Below, one piece after another: positions 16,705 through 25,757 of a stretch of DNA of 64,000 bases (the stretch's first letter is position 1; each line of letters starts with the position of its first letter). The notes below the pieces were generated by a model. It ran no database searches and was not told the origin of the DNA. It was given only the letters and a program-made list of their open reading frames with translations. The stretch comes from Modestobacter sp041028325. GTDB taxonomy: Bacteria > Actinomycetota > Actinomycetes > Mycobacteriales > Geodermatophilaceae. The position numbers and the translations under genes were made by a program. Location: contig NZ_JABGDE010000003.1 of NCBI RefSeq assembly GCF_041028325.1, forward strand, positions 372,001 to 436,000, in the 5' to 3' direction.

Positions 16705-19059
16705 ATGCCGGACACCGATCTCTCCGGAGGGGACCTGGCCCTCGTGGCCGTCGTCCTCCTCATCTCGCTCGCCGCCCTCGCCTTCGCCGCCTGGCTGGTC
16801 CGTGCCGTCCTCGCGGCCGACCAGGGGACGACGTCGATGCAGGAGATCGCGCGGGCGGTCCAGGAGGGAGCAGGTGCCTACCTCAGACGGCAGTTCCGCA
16901 CGTTGGCGGTCTTCGCCGTCGTCGTGTTCCTGCTCCTCCTGCTCCTGCCGGTGACCGACGGCGGGTTCGGCACCCGCCTCGGGCGCGCGGTGTTCTTCCT
17001 GGTCGGCGCCAGCTTCTCCGCCTCGGTCGGGTTCATCGGGATGACGCTGGCGACCCGCGGGAACGTCCGGGTCGCCGCCGCGGCGGCCGCCGGCGGGCAC
17101 CGGCCCGCCTTCCGGATCGCGTTCCGCACCGGCGGCGTGGTCGGGATGATCACCGTGGGGCTCGGCCTCTTCGGCGCCGCGCTCGCGCTGCTGCTGTTCC
17201 GGGACACCGCGCCGATCGTCCTGGAGGGATTCGGCTTCGGCGGCGCCCTGCTGGCCATGTTCATGCGCGTGGGCGGCGGCATCTTCACCAAGGCCGCCGA
17301 CGTGGGCGCCGACCTCGTGGGCAAGGTCGAGGCCGGCATCCCCGAGGACGACCCCCGCAACGCCGCCACGATCGCCGACAACGTGGGCGACAACGTGGGC
17401 GACTGCGCCGGGATGGCCGCCGACCTGTTCGAGTCCTACGCGGTCACGCTGGTCGCGGCGCTGATCCTCGGCCAGGTCTTCTTCGGCGCGGTCGGCATGG
17501 TCTTCCCGCTGGTCGTCGCAGCGATCGGGGTGATCTCCTCGGTCGTCGGCATCCTGGCCAGCAACCCCGGCTCCAACGACCGGTCGTGGATGGCGCCGAT
17601 CAACCGGGGCTTCTTCGCCTCGGCGGTGGTGTCCCTGGTGCTCGTCGCCGCGGCGGCGTTCACCATCCTCCCGGCGGTCTCCGACGGCCTCGACGCGTCG
17701 GTCAGCCCCCAGGTGCTCGGGTTCGTCTCGGTGTTCGTCGGCATCCTGCTGGCGGCCGCGATCCAGCAGCTCACCGGCTACTTCACCGAGACGGCGCGGC
17801 GGCCGGTCCGGGACGTCGGCCGCAGCTCGCTGACCGGCCCGGCCACCGTGATCCTCTCCGGGATCTCCCTCGGCCTGGAGTCGGCGGTCTACGCCGCGCT
17901 GCTGATCGGCGCCGCCGTGTACGGCGCCTTCCTCATCGGCGGCGCCGCCGCGCTGTACGCGGTCGCCCTCGCCGGGTGCGGGCTGCTCACCACTGCTGGC
18001 GTGATCGTCGCCATGGACACCTTCGGCCCGGTCAGCGACAACGCGCAGGGCATCGCGGAGATGTCCGGGGACATCGACGCCGAGGGCGCTCAGGTGCTCA
18101 CCGACCTCGACGCCGTCGGCAACACCACCAAGGCGATCACCAAGGGCATCGCGATCGCCACCGCGGTCCTCGCCGCCACGGCGCTGTTCGGCTCCTACAA
18201 CGCCAGCATCGTCGACGCCCTGGACGACGCCGGGGCCACGCTCGGGGACGCCTTCACCCTCGTCTCGCCGAACAACGTGGTCGGCGCCGTCATCGGTGCG
18301 GCCGTCGTCTTCCTGTTCAGCGGCCTGGCGATCAACGCCGTCTCGCGGGCCGCCGGCCGGGTGGTCTTCGAGGTCCGGGAACAGTTCCGGTCCCACCCGG
18401 GGATCATGGACTTCACCGAGCGCCCCGACTACAGCCGCGTGGTGGACATCTGCACCCGCGACTCGCTGCGCGAGCTGGCCACGCCGGGTCTGCTGGCCGT
18501 CCTGGCGCCGGTCGCGGTCGGCTTCGGGCTCGGGTTCGGTCCGCTGGCCGCCTACCTGGTGGGCGCGATCGCGACCGGCACGCTGATGGCGGTGTTCCTC
18601 GCCAACTCCGGTGGTGCCTGGGACAACGCCAAGAAGATGGTCGAGGACGGCGCCTACGGCGGGAAGGGCAGCGAGGCGCACGCGGCCACCGTCATCGGCG
18701 ACACGGTCGGTGACCCGTTCAAGGACACCGCCGGCCCGGCCATCAACCCGCTGCTCAAGGTCATGAACCTCGTGGCCCTGCTCATCGCGCCGGCGGTGGT
18801 CGGGCTGTCCGTCGGGGACAGCGAGAACACCACGGTGCGCGTGCTCATCGCGCTGGGTGCGACGCTGGTCATCGTCGCCGCGGTCGTGGTCAGCAAGCGC
18901 CGGTCGACCGTCGTCGGCGGGGACGACGACACGACGGCGGGCGCGTTGACCGCCGCTCCGCCCCCGCGCCCGGCCGAGGAGGCGCCCGACGCCACCACCC
19001 TGTGGACGGGGTCGGCCGGTGTGGACGGCGAGCGGCCGCAGGTCCGCCCGTCTCCCTAG
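16705..19059 (+). CDS. hppA: Membrane-bound proton-translocating pyrophosphatase, K+-independent type
   Basis: A 784-residue integral membrane enzyme that couples PPi hydrolysis to H+ export, with about 16 membrane helices. The PPi/Mg site is visible as DVGADLVGKVEAGIPEDDPRN and DNVGDNVGDCAGMAADLFESY, with a second acidic cluster DNAKK and DTVGDPFKDTAGP near the C-terminus. K476 and T479 in GNTTKAIT occupy the positions that separate families; Lys there is the mark of K+-independent H+-PPases. ATG 16705 has CGGAGG five bases upstream. The last 45 residues form a Pro/Thr-rich soluble tail. Confidence 0.96.
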   Translation: MPDTDLSGGDLALVAVVLLISLAALAFAAWLVRAVLAADQGTTSMQEIARAVQEGAGAYLRRQFRTLAVFAVVVFLLLLLLPVTDGGFGTRLGRAVFFLVGASFSASVGFIGMTLATRGNVRVAAAAAAGGHRPAFRIAFRTGGVVGMITVGLGLFGAALALLLFRDTAPIVLEGFGFGGALLAMFMRVGGGIFTKAADVGADLVGKVEAGIPEDDPRNAATIADNVGDNVGDCAGMAADLFESYAVTLVAALILGQVFFGAVGMVFPLVVAAIGVISSVVGILASNPGSNDRSWMAPINRGFFASAVVSLVLVAAAAFTILPAVSDGLDASVSPQVLGFVSVFVGILLAAAIQQLTGYFTETARRPVRDVGRSSLTGPATVILSGISLGLESAVYAALLIGAAVYGAFLIGGAAALYAVALAGCGLLTTAGVIVAMDTFGPVSDNAQGIAEMSGDIDAEGAQVLTDLDAVGNTTKAITKGIAIATAVLAATALFGSYNASIVDALDDAGATLGDAFTLVSPNNVVGAVIGAAVVFLFSGLAINAVSRAAGRVVFEVREQFRSHPGIMDFTERPDYSRVVDICTRDSLRELATPGLLAVLAPVAVGFGLGFGPLAAYLVGAIATGTLMAVFLANSGGAWDNAKKMVEDGAYGGKGSEAHAATVIGDTVGDPFKDTAGPAINPLLKVMNLVALLIAPAVVGLSVGDSENTTVRVLIALGATLVIVAAVVVSKRRSTVVGGDDDTTAGALTAAPPPRPAEEAPDATTLWTGSAGVDGERPQVRPSP

Positions 19060-19112
19060 CGTCGCCGCGTCGGTCCCGCCCGGGGGCCGCTGCCGCGCGA
19101 CGGAGGCCCCGC

Positions 19113-19436
19113 GTGTCCCACCTGATCTCGGTCCAGCTCGACGCCCTGCGGGTCCTGCTGGAAGACCTGGTCGCTCTCGGTGCCGAGCTGCAGGAGGAAG
19201 CCGATTGGACCGCGGCCTGCCGGGCCTCACCGGGCACGGCGCTGCCGGGCCCGGTCGGCGACGCGGCGGGGACGGTGGTCGCCGGGTGGACCGACGTCCT
19301 GGCGGCGCTCGCCGCGCGCTGCCTGGCCGTGGCGGCCACCCTGGACGCCGCGCTGTCGGCCTACCGGGCCGCCGACGAGGGCCTGGGTGACCAGCTGTCC
19401 CGGGCCTGGGTGCCCGGCGTGGCGGTGCCCCGGTGA
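19113..19436 (+). CDS. Small helical protein, EspC/WXG100-like, coupled to a DUF1023 hydrolase
   Basis: A 107-residue, mostly helical protein (VSHLISVQLDALRVLLEDLVALGAELQ ... AAGTVVAGWTDVLAALAARCLAVAATLDAALSAYRAADEGL). The layout, two long helices with a Trp near the turn and a C-terminal YxxxDE-like element (YRAADE), resembles EspC/WXG100-type proteins of type VII secretion. GTG 19113 has CGGAGG nine bases upstream. Its stop overlaps the next GTG, so it is made with the hydrolase. No EccC or other ESX gene is nearby. Confidence 0.7.
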   Translation: MSHLISVQLDALRVLLEDLVALGAELQEEADWTAACRASPGTALPGPVGDAAGTVVAGWTDVLAALAARCLAVAATLDAALSAYRAADEGLGDQLSRAWVPGVAVPR

Positions 19437-20980
19437 CCGCGCCCGAGCAGGTGGCCGGCTGGGACGTCGACCTGCTGCGGGCCACGGTCGGTGCGCGCGC
19501 CGGGACCCCGGACCGGGTGACCGGCTGGCGGGTGCGGGTGGAGGCGGTGGGCCGGCGGCTGGGTGGTGCCGAGTGCTGGTCGGGGCCGGCCGGTGAGGTG
19601 GCGGCCGAGGCGGTCGTCGAGCTGGCCACGGTCGCCGCCCGCGCATCCGCGGCGCTGAGCGCGTCCCTCGAGAGCCTGCAGGTGCTCACCCGCGAGGCCG
19701 CTGTCGCGCAGGAGGAGGCCGCCCGGGCGCTCGCGGTGGCCGCTGCCGCGGGCCTCGTCTGGGACGAGCACGGCCGGGCCGCCGGGCTCCCGGTGGCACC
19801 GGTCAGCAGCATGGCGCCCGACCAGTTGGGGGAGGTGCTGGCGCGACGGGTGGCCGCGGAGCGCGCAGCCGCCTTCGCAAACGCGTTCGCCGAGGACGCG
19901 GCGGCGGCCGGCGCGCGGGCGCTGCAGGCAGCGGAGGCCGCGGGGGAGCCGCTGGCCGGGGTCCGGGTCCCGGTGGGCACGGCGCCGACCTTCGCCGCGC
20001 TGGCCGCCCGGTGGGCGCCGCCGGGCCCGGTGCAGCCCCCCGCGGTCCCCGCCGTCGACCCGCGGGCCGCCGCCTCCTGGTGGTCGGCCCTCTCCGCCGC
20101 CGACCAGCTCGCGGCGGTGCGCGGTTCCCCGGCGGAGGTCGGCGCGCTCGACGGTCTGCCGGCCTGGGCCCGCGATCAGGCCAACCGGCTGGTCCTCGCC
20201 GAGGCGCTGCGCCGGCTGCCGGAGGGCTCCGCGGAGCACGCCACGGCCGTCGCGGTCGCCGGCCGGCTGGCGGCCCTGGAGGACGACGGCCGGCCCGGCC
20301 AGCTGCTGCAGTTCGACCCCGCCGGAGACCGCGTTGCCGTGGCGGTCGGCGACCTGGACACCGCCGACGCGGTCGCCGTCCTGGTGCCCGGCATCCTGAC
20401 CACCGCCGAGGACGACCTGGACGACGTCCTCGTCGACGCGCTGGCCGTGGCCGCGGCGGCCGGCGCCGGGCCGGCGGTCGCCGCGGTCGCCTGGCTGGGC
20501 TACCGGACCCCGCGCGTCCCGAGCATGGCCTCTCCCCAGCTGGCCCGGCGTGGGGGCGTGGACCTGGACCGGGCGCTGGACGGGCTGGCCGCCGCCCGCG
20601 GCACGCCGGGCACGCCACCCCGGCCGCGCACCACGGTGGTCGCGCACAGCTACGGCACCGTGGTCACCGGTGAGGCGGTGCAGGCCCCCGGACGGATCGC
20701 CGCCGACGCGCTGGTCCTGCTCGGCAGCCCGGGGCTGACCGGGGGAGCGGCGGAGGACCTGGAGGCTGGCGAGGTGCACGGCGCCTGGTCCGTCGCCGAT
20801 CCGGTGTCCTGGGTCCAGTGGTTCGGCGACAGCCCGATGGACCAGTCGTTCGGCGACGCGCCGCTGCCGACCGAGCTCACCCAGGGCCACGTCGAGTACC
20901 TGGACCCGGACCGGCCGACGCTGGCCGCGATCGGCGAGGTCGTGGCGGGGACACGGCGGCCCGGGGAGGAGCCCGGGTGA
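19433..20980 (+). CDS. Alpha/beta hydrolase of the DUF1023 family with N-terminal helical domain
   Basis: A 515-residue protein. Residues 1 to about 160 are Ala-rich helices with a WxG motif (AECWSGPAGEVAAEAV), like WXG100/EspC-type N-domains. The C-terminal half is the DUF1023 alpha/beta hydrolase: VLVPGILT, the nucleophile elbow VVAHSYGTVVTGEAV (AHSYG) and VLLGSPGL. Expected catalytic Asp/His residues lie in the PVSWVQWFGDSP and TQGHVEYLDP regions. The substrate is unknown. GTG 19433 overlaps the upstream stop. The pair is conserved upstream of topA in related genomes, as far as I recall. Confidence 0.82.
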   Translation: MTAPEQVAGWDVDLLRATVGARAGTPDRVTGWRVRVEAVGRRLGGAECWSGPAGEVAAEAVVELATVAARASAALSASLESLQVLTREAAVAQEEAARALAVAAAAGLVWDEHGRAAGLPVAPVSSMAPDQLGEVLARRVAAERAAAFANAFAEDAAAAGARALQAAEAAGEPLAGVRVPVGTAPTFAALAARWAPPGPVQPPAVPAVDPRAAASWWSALSAADQLAAVRGSPAEVGALDGLPAWARDQANRLVLAEALRRLPEGSAEHATAVAVAGRLAALEDDGRPGQLLQFDPAGDRVAVAVGDLDTADAVAVLVPGILTTAEDDLDDVLVDALAVAAAAGAGPAVAAVAWLGYRTPRVPSMASPQLARRGGVDLDRALDGLAAARGTPGTPPRPRTTVVAHSYGTVVTGEAVQAPGRIAADALVLLGSPGLTGGAAEDLEAGEVHGAWSVADPVSWVQWFGDSPMDQSFGDAPLPTELTQGHVEYLDPDRPTLAAIGEVVAGTRRPGEEPG

Positions 20981-21165
20981 GGCCGGGAACAGCAGCCGCC
21001 GCCAGCCGTTGTGCCGACGACGGCGCGCCCGTTCCGGCTCGCCACCCGGCCCCTCCGCCGGGCGGTGGCCTACCGTGGCGTCGCCGAGCGGGTGCACATG
21101 ACCCTGCCCCGCGTGCGACCGGGTCCCGTCCCGGCCGCCTGCACCAGTACCCCGACAGGAGCACC

Positions 21166-24012
21166 GTGCCGCCGAAGACCACGAAGTCAGCCACCCGTAC
21201 CGGCACCACCGCGCCCCGCAAGCGGGCCGCCGCGGCCGGCTCCCGGCCGCTGGTCATCGTGGAGTCGCCCACCAAGGCGGGCAAGATCGCCGGCTATCTC
21301 GGCAGCGGCTACGTCGTCGAGGCCAGTGTGGGTCACATCCGGGACCTTCCGCGCAACGCCGCCGACGTGCCGGCCGCGCACAAAGGCGAGTCCTGGGCGC
21401 GGCTCGGGGTGGACGTGGACAACGGCTTCGAGCCGCTGTACGTCGTCAGCCCCGACCGCAAGCAGCAGGTCAGCCGGCTCAAGCAGCTGGTCAAGGACGC
21501 CAGCGAGGTGTACCTCGCGACCGACGAGGACCGCGAGGGCGAGGCGATCGCCTGGCACCTGGTCGACACCCTCAAGCCGACGGTCCCGGTGCGCCGGATG
21601 GTCTTCCACGAGATCACCCCCGAGGCGATCGCCCGCGCGGTCGCCAACCCGCGCGAGCTGGACACCGCGCTGGTGGACGCCCAGGAGACCCGCCGCATCC
21701 TCGACCGGCTCTACGGCTACGAGGTCTCCCCGGTGCTGTGGAAGAAGGTCCTGCCAAAGCTCTCGGCCGGCCGGGTCCAGTCGGTGGCGACCCGCATCGT
21801 CGTCGAGCGGGAGCGGGAGCGGATGGCGTTCACCTCCGCCGACTACTGGTCCCTGGAAGGCACCTTCGCGGTGCCGCGGCCGGCCGGTGCGGACGAGGGC
21901 GAGCCGACGACGCTCCGGGCGCGCCTGGTCAGCGTCGACGACAGCCGGGTGGCGACCGGCCGGGACTTCGAGCCGACCACCGGCCGCGTCACCGGGGACG
22001 TCGTGCACCTCGACGAGGCCGGTGCCCGCGGGCTCGCCGCCCGACTCGAGGGGCGTCAGGTCGCGGTGACCCGGGTCGACGAGAAGCCCTACCGGCGCCG
22101 TCCCTACGCGCCGTTCACCACCTCCACGCTGCAGATGGAGGCCGGCCGCAAGCTCGGCTGGTCCTCCGCCCAGGTGATGCGCGTCGCGCAGCGGTTGTAC
22201 GAGAACGGTCACATCACCTACATGCGGACCGACTCGACGAACCTGTCCGACGAGGCGATCAACGCCGCCCGGCGGCAGGCCCGCGAGCTGTACGGCGACG
22301 CCTACGTGCCCGCCGAGGCGCGGCGCTACAAGAGCAAGGCGAAGGGCGCGCAGGAGGCGCACGAGGCGATCCGCCCGGCCGGTGACTCCTTCCGGACCCC
22401 CGGCCAGCTCGCCGGCCAGCTGGGCCGCGACGAGTTCCGGCTCTACGAGCTGGTCTGGCAGCGCACGGTGGCCTCGCAGATGGCCGACGCGGTCGGCCAG
22501 ACGGTGAGCATCCGGCTGGCCGGCCGCTCGACCACCGACGAGGCCGTCGAGTTCACCGCCAGCGGTCGCACGATCACCTTCCCCGGTTTCATGCGGGCCT
22601 ACGTCGAGTCCCGCGACGAGGGCTCCGCCGGTGCGGACGACGACCACGGCAGCGACGACGCCGAGCGCCGGCTGCCCCGGGTGGAGCGCGGCCAGCAGCT
22701 GGACACGGTGGCCCTGGACCCCCGCGGTCACAGCACCAGCCCGCCGGCCCGCTACACCGAGCCGAGCCTCGTCGCGCGGCTGGAGGAGCTGGGCATCGGC
22801 CGGCCCTCGACCTACGCGTCGATCATGCAGACCATCCAGGACCGCGGGTACGTCTGGAAGAAGGGCTCCGCGCTGGTGCCCTCCTTCATCGCCTTCGCGG
22901 TGGTCAACCTGCTGGAGCAGCACTTCGCCCAGCTGGTCGACTACGACTTCACCGCGTCCCTGGAGAACGAGCTCGACGAGATCGCCAACGGCGGGCTGGG
23001 CCGGGTCGACTGGCTCACGGAGTTCTACTTCGGCGGGGAGGGCCGGCACGCCGGCGCCATCGCCCGCTCCGGTGGCCTCAAGCAGGTCATCGGGGAACGG
23101 CTGGAGGAGATCGACGCCCGCGGCATCAACTCCATCCCGCTGCGCGCCACCGGCCCGGCCGGCGAGCCGGTGGTCGTGCGGGTCGGCCGGTACGGGCCCT
23201 ACCTGCAGGCCGGCGGCGAGGACGGCGCCCGGATCAGCATCCCCGACGAGATCGCGCCGGACGAGCTGACCAGCGAGCGGGTCGTCGAGCTGCTCGATGC
23301 GCCGTCGAGCGACCGGACCCTGGGCACCGACCCGGAGACCGGGCACCCGGTGGCGGTGAAGGCCGGCCGCTACGGCCCCTACGTCACCACGGTGGTGCCC
23401 GAGGACAGCAAGGAGCAGCCGCGGACCGCGAGCCTGTTCAAGTCGATGTCCCCGGAGACCATCACGCTCGAGCAGGCGCTGCGGCTGCTCACCCTGCCGC
23501 GCACGCTCGGCACCGCGCCCGACGGTGAGGAGGTGCAGGCGCTCAACGGCCGCTACGGGCCCTACGTCAAGAAGGGCACCGACTCCCGCTCGCTGGAGAG
23601 CGAGGACGCGCTGTTCTCCGTCACCCTCGACGAGGCGCTCGCGGTCTTCGCCCAGCCCAAGCAGCGTGGCCGCGCCGCGGCCAAGGCCCCGCTGAAGGAG
23701 CTCGGGGCCGACCCGGTCAGCCAGGGCCAGGTCACGGTGCGGGAGGGCCGCTTCGGTCCGTACGTCACCGACGGCGAGGTCAACGCCAGCCTGCGCAAGG
23801 GTGACGACGTCGAGACGATCACCCTGGAGCGGGCGGCCGAGCTGCTGGCCGACCGCCGGGAGCGGGCGCCGATGAAGAAGAAGGCGGCCAAGAAGACGGC
23901 CGCGAAGAAGGCGCCGGCGAAGAAGGCAACCAAGGGCACCGCGAAGAAGGCGACCACGAAGGCGACCACGGAGGCGGCCGACGTCGCCGAGCCGGTGCCC
24001 GCGGGCAGCTGA
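21166..24012 (+). CDS. topA: DNA topoisomerase I
   Basis: A 948-residue type IA topoisomerase that relaxes negative supercoils. The Toprim domain starts at LVIVESPTKAGKIAGYLG (29-46) with DEDREGEAIAWHL as the metal site; the active-site tyrosine is Y352 in HITYMRTDSTNLS. The C-terminal region has several GRYGPYV repeats typical of actinobacterial TopA, which lacks zinc fingers, and ends in a long Lys/Ala tail (KKKAAKKTAAKKAPAKK), known in mycobacteria and Streptomyces to raise processivity. GTG 21166 follows AGGAG by five bases. A TACCGT hexamer at 21071 may be the -10 box. Confidence 0.97.
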   Translation: MPPKTTKSATRTGTTAPRKRAAAAGSRPLVIVESPTKAGKIAGYLGSGYVVEASVGHIRDLPRNAADVPAAHKGESWARLGVDVDNGFEPLYVVSPDRKQQVSRLKQLVKDASEVYLATDEDREGEAIAWHLVDTLKPTVPVRRMVFHEITPEAIARAVANPRELDTALVDAQETRRILDRLYGYEVSPVLWKKVLPKLSAGRVQSVATRIVVERERERMAFTSADYWSLEGTFAVPRPAGADEGEPTTLRARLVSVDDSRVATGRDFEPTTGRVTGDVVHLDEAGARGLAARLEGRQVAVTRVDEKPYRRRPYAPFTTSTLQMEAGRKLGWSSAQVMRVAQRLYENGHITYMRTDSTNLSDEAINAARRQARELYGDAYVPAEARRYKSKAKGAQEAHEAIRPAGDSFRTPGQLAGQLGRDEFRLYELVWQRTVASQMADAVGQTVSIRLAGRSTTDEAVEFTASGRTITFPGFMRAYVESRDEGSAGADDDHGSDDAERRLPRVERGQQLDTVALDPRGHSTSPPARYTEPSLVARLEELGIGRPSTYASIMQTIQDRGYVWKKGSALVPSFIAFAVVNLLEQHFAQLVDYDFTASLENELDEIANGGLGRVDWLTEFYFGGEGRHAGAIARSGGLKQVIGERLEEIDARGINSIPLRATGPAGEPVVVRVGRYGPYLQAGGEDGARISIPDEIAPDELTSERVVELLDAPSSDRTLGTDPETGHPVAVKAGRYGPYVTTVVPEDSKEQPRTASLFKSMSPETITLEQALRLLTLPRTLGTAPDGEEVQALNGRYGPYVKKGTDSRSLESEDALFSVTLDEALAVFAQPKQRGRAAAKAPLKELGADPVSQGQVTVREGRFGPYVTDGEVNASLRKGDDVETITLERAAELLADRRERAPMKKKAAKKTAAKKAPAKKATKGTAKKATTKATTEAADVAEPVPAGS

Positions 24013-24025
24013 GCCGGGCAGCGCG

Positions 24026-24769
24026 GTGGAGGGCTGGCAGGAGCGCCGGGCGTCGTTCGGCTCGGTCGCGGCCGACTACGCCGTGCTGCGCCCCGGCTAC
24101 CCCGCCGAGGCGGTCGCCTTCCTCCTGGGGGACCGGCCACGGCGGGTGCTCGACCTCGGTGCGGGCACCGGCCTGCTCACCGATGCGCTGCTCGCGGCGG
24201 GGCACGAGGTGGTGGCCGTCGACCCGTCCCCGGGGATGCTGGCCCAGCTGCGTGCCCGGCTGCCGCGGGTCGAGGCGGCGGTCGGGGCCGCCGAGCGGAT
24301 CCCGCTGCCGGACGCGGGTGTCGACGCCGTCGTCGCCGGCCAGGCCGCGCACTGGTTCGACCCGGCGCCCGCCGCCGTCGAGCTGCGCCGGGTGCTGCGG
24401 CCCGGGGGTGTGGTGGGGTTCGCCTGGAACACCCGCGACGAGCGGGTGCCCTGGGTCGCGGCGCTGGGGCGGGTGCTCGCCGCCGAGTCCCGGGACCACG
24501 AGGCCGACCAGGGCGTCGTCGCGCGGTTCGCCGCGGAGCTGCGCGCGGAGGTGGCCGTCCTCGGCTCCGCCGTGGCCCAGCGGGTCACCCCGGAGCAGGT
24601 GGTCGGCGGGATCGGCACCCGCAGCTACGTCGCCACCATGGACGACGCCCGCCGCGCCGACTTCCTGGGCCGGGTCGGGGCGCTGCTGGCCGAGCACCCG
24701 GACACCCGCGGCCGGGACGTCCTCGAGCTGCCCTACCGCACGCGGGCGTACCGGCTCACGCCGCACTGA
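24026..24769 (+). CDS. Class I SAM-dependent methyltransferase (UbiE/Methyltransf_11 type)
   Basis: A 247-residue methyltransferase. Motif I VLDLGAGTGLLTDAL, motif II VVAVDPSPGMLAQL and the post-motif region ELRRVLRPGGVVGFAWN are clear; AGQAAHWFDP replaces the usual catalytic loop seen in small-molecule methyltransferases. The substrate is unknown. It follows topA by 13 bp on the same strand and its 3' end overlaps the convergent tam-like gene by 14 bp. Confidence 0.88.
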   Translation: MEGWQERRASFGSVAADYAVLRPGYPAEAVAFLLGDRPRRVLDLGAGTGLLTDALLAAGHEVVAVDPSPGMLAQLRARLPRVEAAVGAAERIPLPDAGVDAVVAGQAAHWFDPAPAAVELRRVLRPGGVVGFAWNTRDERVPWVAALGRVLAAESRDHEADQGVVARFAAELRAEVAVLGSAVAQRVTPEQVVGGIGTRSYVATMDDARRADFLGRVGALLAEHPDTRGRDVLELPYRTRAYRLTPH

Positions 24770-25568
24770 GCCGGTGCCCGACGGCGAACACCCGCCGGAA
24801 GGGGAGCACCGTGGTCCCGTCCGGCCGCGCCGGGTAGCTCGCCCGCAAGGCAGCGGCGTACTCGGCGGTGAGCGCGGCAGCGTCGCCGTCGGGCAGTCGG
24901 GCCAGCACCGGGCGCAGGACGGTCCCGGTGACCCAGCGCAGCACGGGGTCCTCACCGGTGAGCACGTGCAGGTAGGTGGTCTCCCAGACGTCGGCGGACA
25001 GTCCGGCGCCGGTCAGGAGGTCCAGGTAGCCGACCGGGTCGAGGACGGCCGCCCGGTCGAGGACGTCGTCCGGTCCGTCCAGCTGGTGTGCCCAGCGGGG
25101 CGAGCTGGTCAGCTCGGCGAGCAGGGCGTGGGTCGGTGCGGCCTGGTTGCCGGGCACCTGCAGGGCCAACCACCCGTTCGGGGTCAGGTCCGCCGCCCAG
25201 CGGGTGACGAGGGCCGCGTGCCCGGGGACCCAGTGCAGCACCGCGTTGCTGACGATGGCGTCGACCGGTTCCTCCGGCCGCCAGTCCCGGACGTCGCCGG
25301 CGACGAACGTGAGGTGGCCCGGGACGGCGTGCTCCGCGGCGGCCGCCAGCATCGACGCCGAGCTGTCCACCCCGATGACGCGGGCCCGCGGCCACCGCCG
25401 GTGCAGCGCCGCGGTCATCGAGCCGTCGCCGCAGCCGAGGTCCACGACGACGCGCGGGTCCACGGCTCCGACCCGGCCGAGCAGGTCGGCGAAAGGACGG
25501 GCCCGCTCGCCGGCGAACCGCAGGTAGGTGGAGGGATCCCAGTCAGCGGCCGCGGTCACGGTCGTCAT
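24756..25568 (-). CDS. tam: Trans-aconitate 2-methyltransferase
   Basis: A 270-residue SAM-dependent methyltransferase. TAAADWDPSTYLRFAGERARPFADLL is the family N-terminus, motif I is VVDLGCGDGSMT, and IVSNAVLHWVPGH plus ALQVPGNQAAPTH match Tam. Tam methylates trans-aconitate, a by-product that inhibits aconitase. ATG 25568 is the natural start; an upstream frame extension is Arg-rich and unlike the family. It is convergent with, and slightly overlaps, an unrelated methyltransferase gene. Confidence 0.88.
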   Translation of the reverse strand: MTTVTAAADWDPSTYLRFAGERARPFADLLGRVGAVDPRVVVDLGCGDGSMTAALHRRWPRARVIGVDSSASMLAAAAEHAVPGHLTFVAGDVRDWRPEEPVDAIVSNAVLHWVPGHAALVTRWAADLTPNGWLALQVPGNQAAPTHALLAELTSSPRWAHQLDGPDDVLDRAAVLDPVGYLDLLTGAGLSADVWETTYLHVLTGEDPVLRWVTGTVLRPVLARLPDGDAAALTAEYAAALRASYPARPDGTTVLPFRRVFAVGHRLSAA

Positions 25569-25757
25569 CGTGCCGCGACGACGCCCGCCCGGGTGGTCCG
25601 GATGGCGCCGTCCCGTCGGTGGCGCCCGGTACGGTGACCCTTCCGGTTCCACCGCACCGCGCAACACCACCCGGGAGTTCCGATCAGCTCCGACCCGACG
25701 GACCCGCCGTCCCGCCACGGCCCGTCAGCGGACCGGTCCTCCGCCGACGGAGGCGCC

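Noticed and set aside
16507..19980. A minus-strand open frame of about 1,150 codons opposite hppA
   Set aside because: His/Asp/Arg-rich shadow of a membrane protein gene; no independent start signals.
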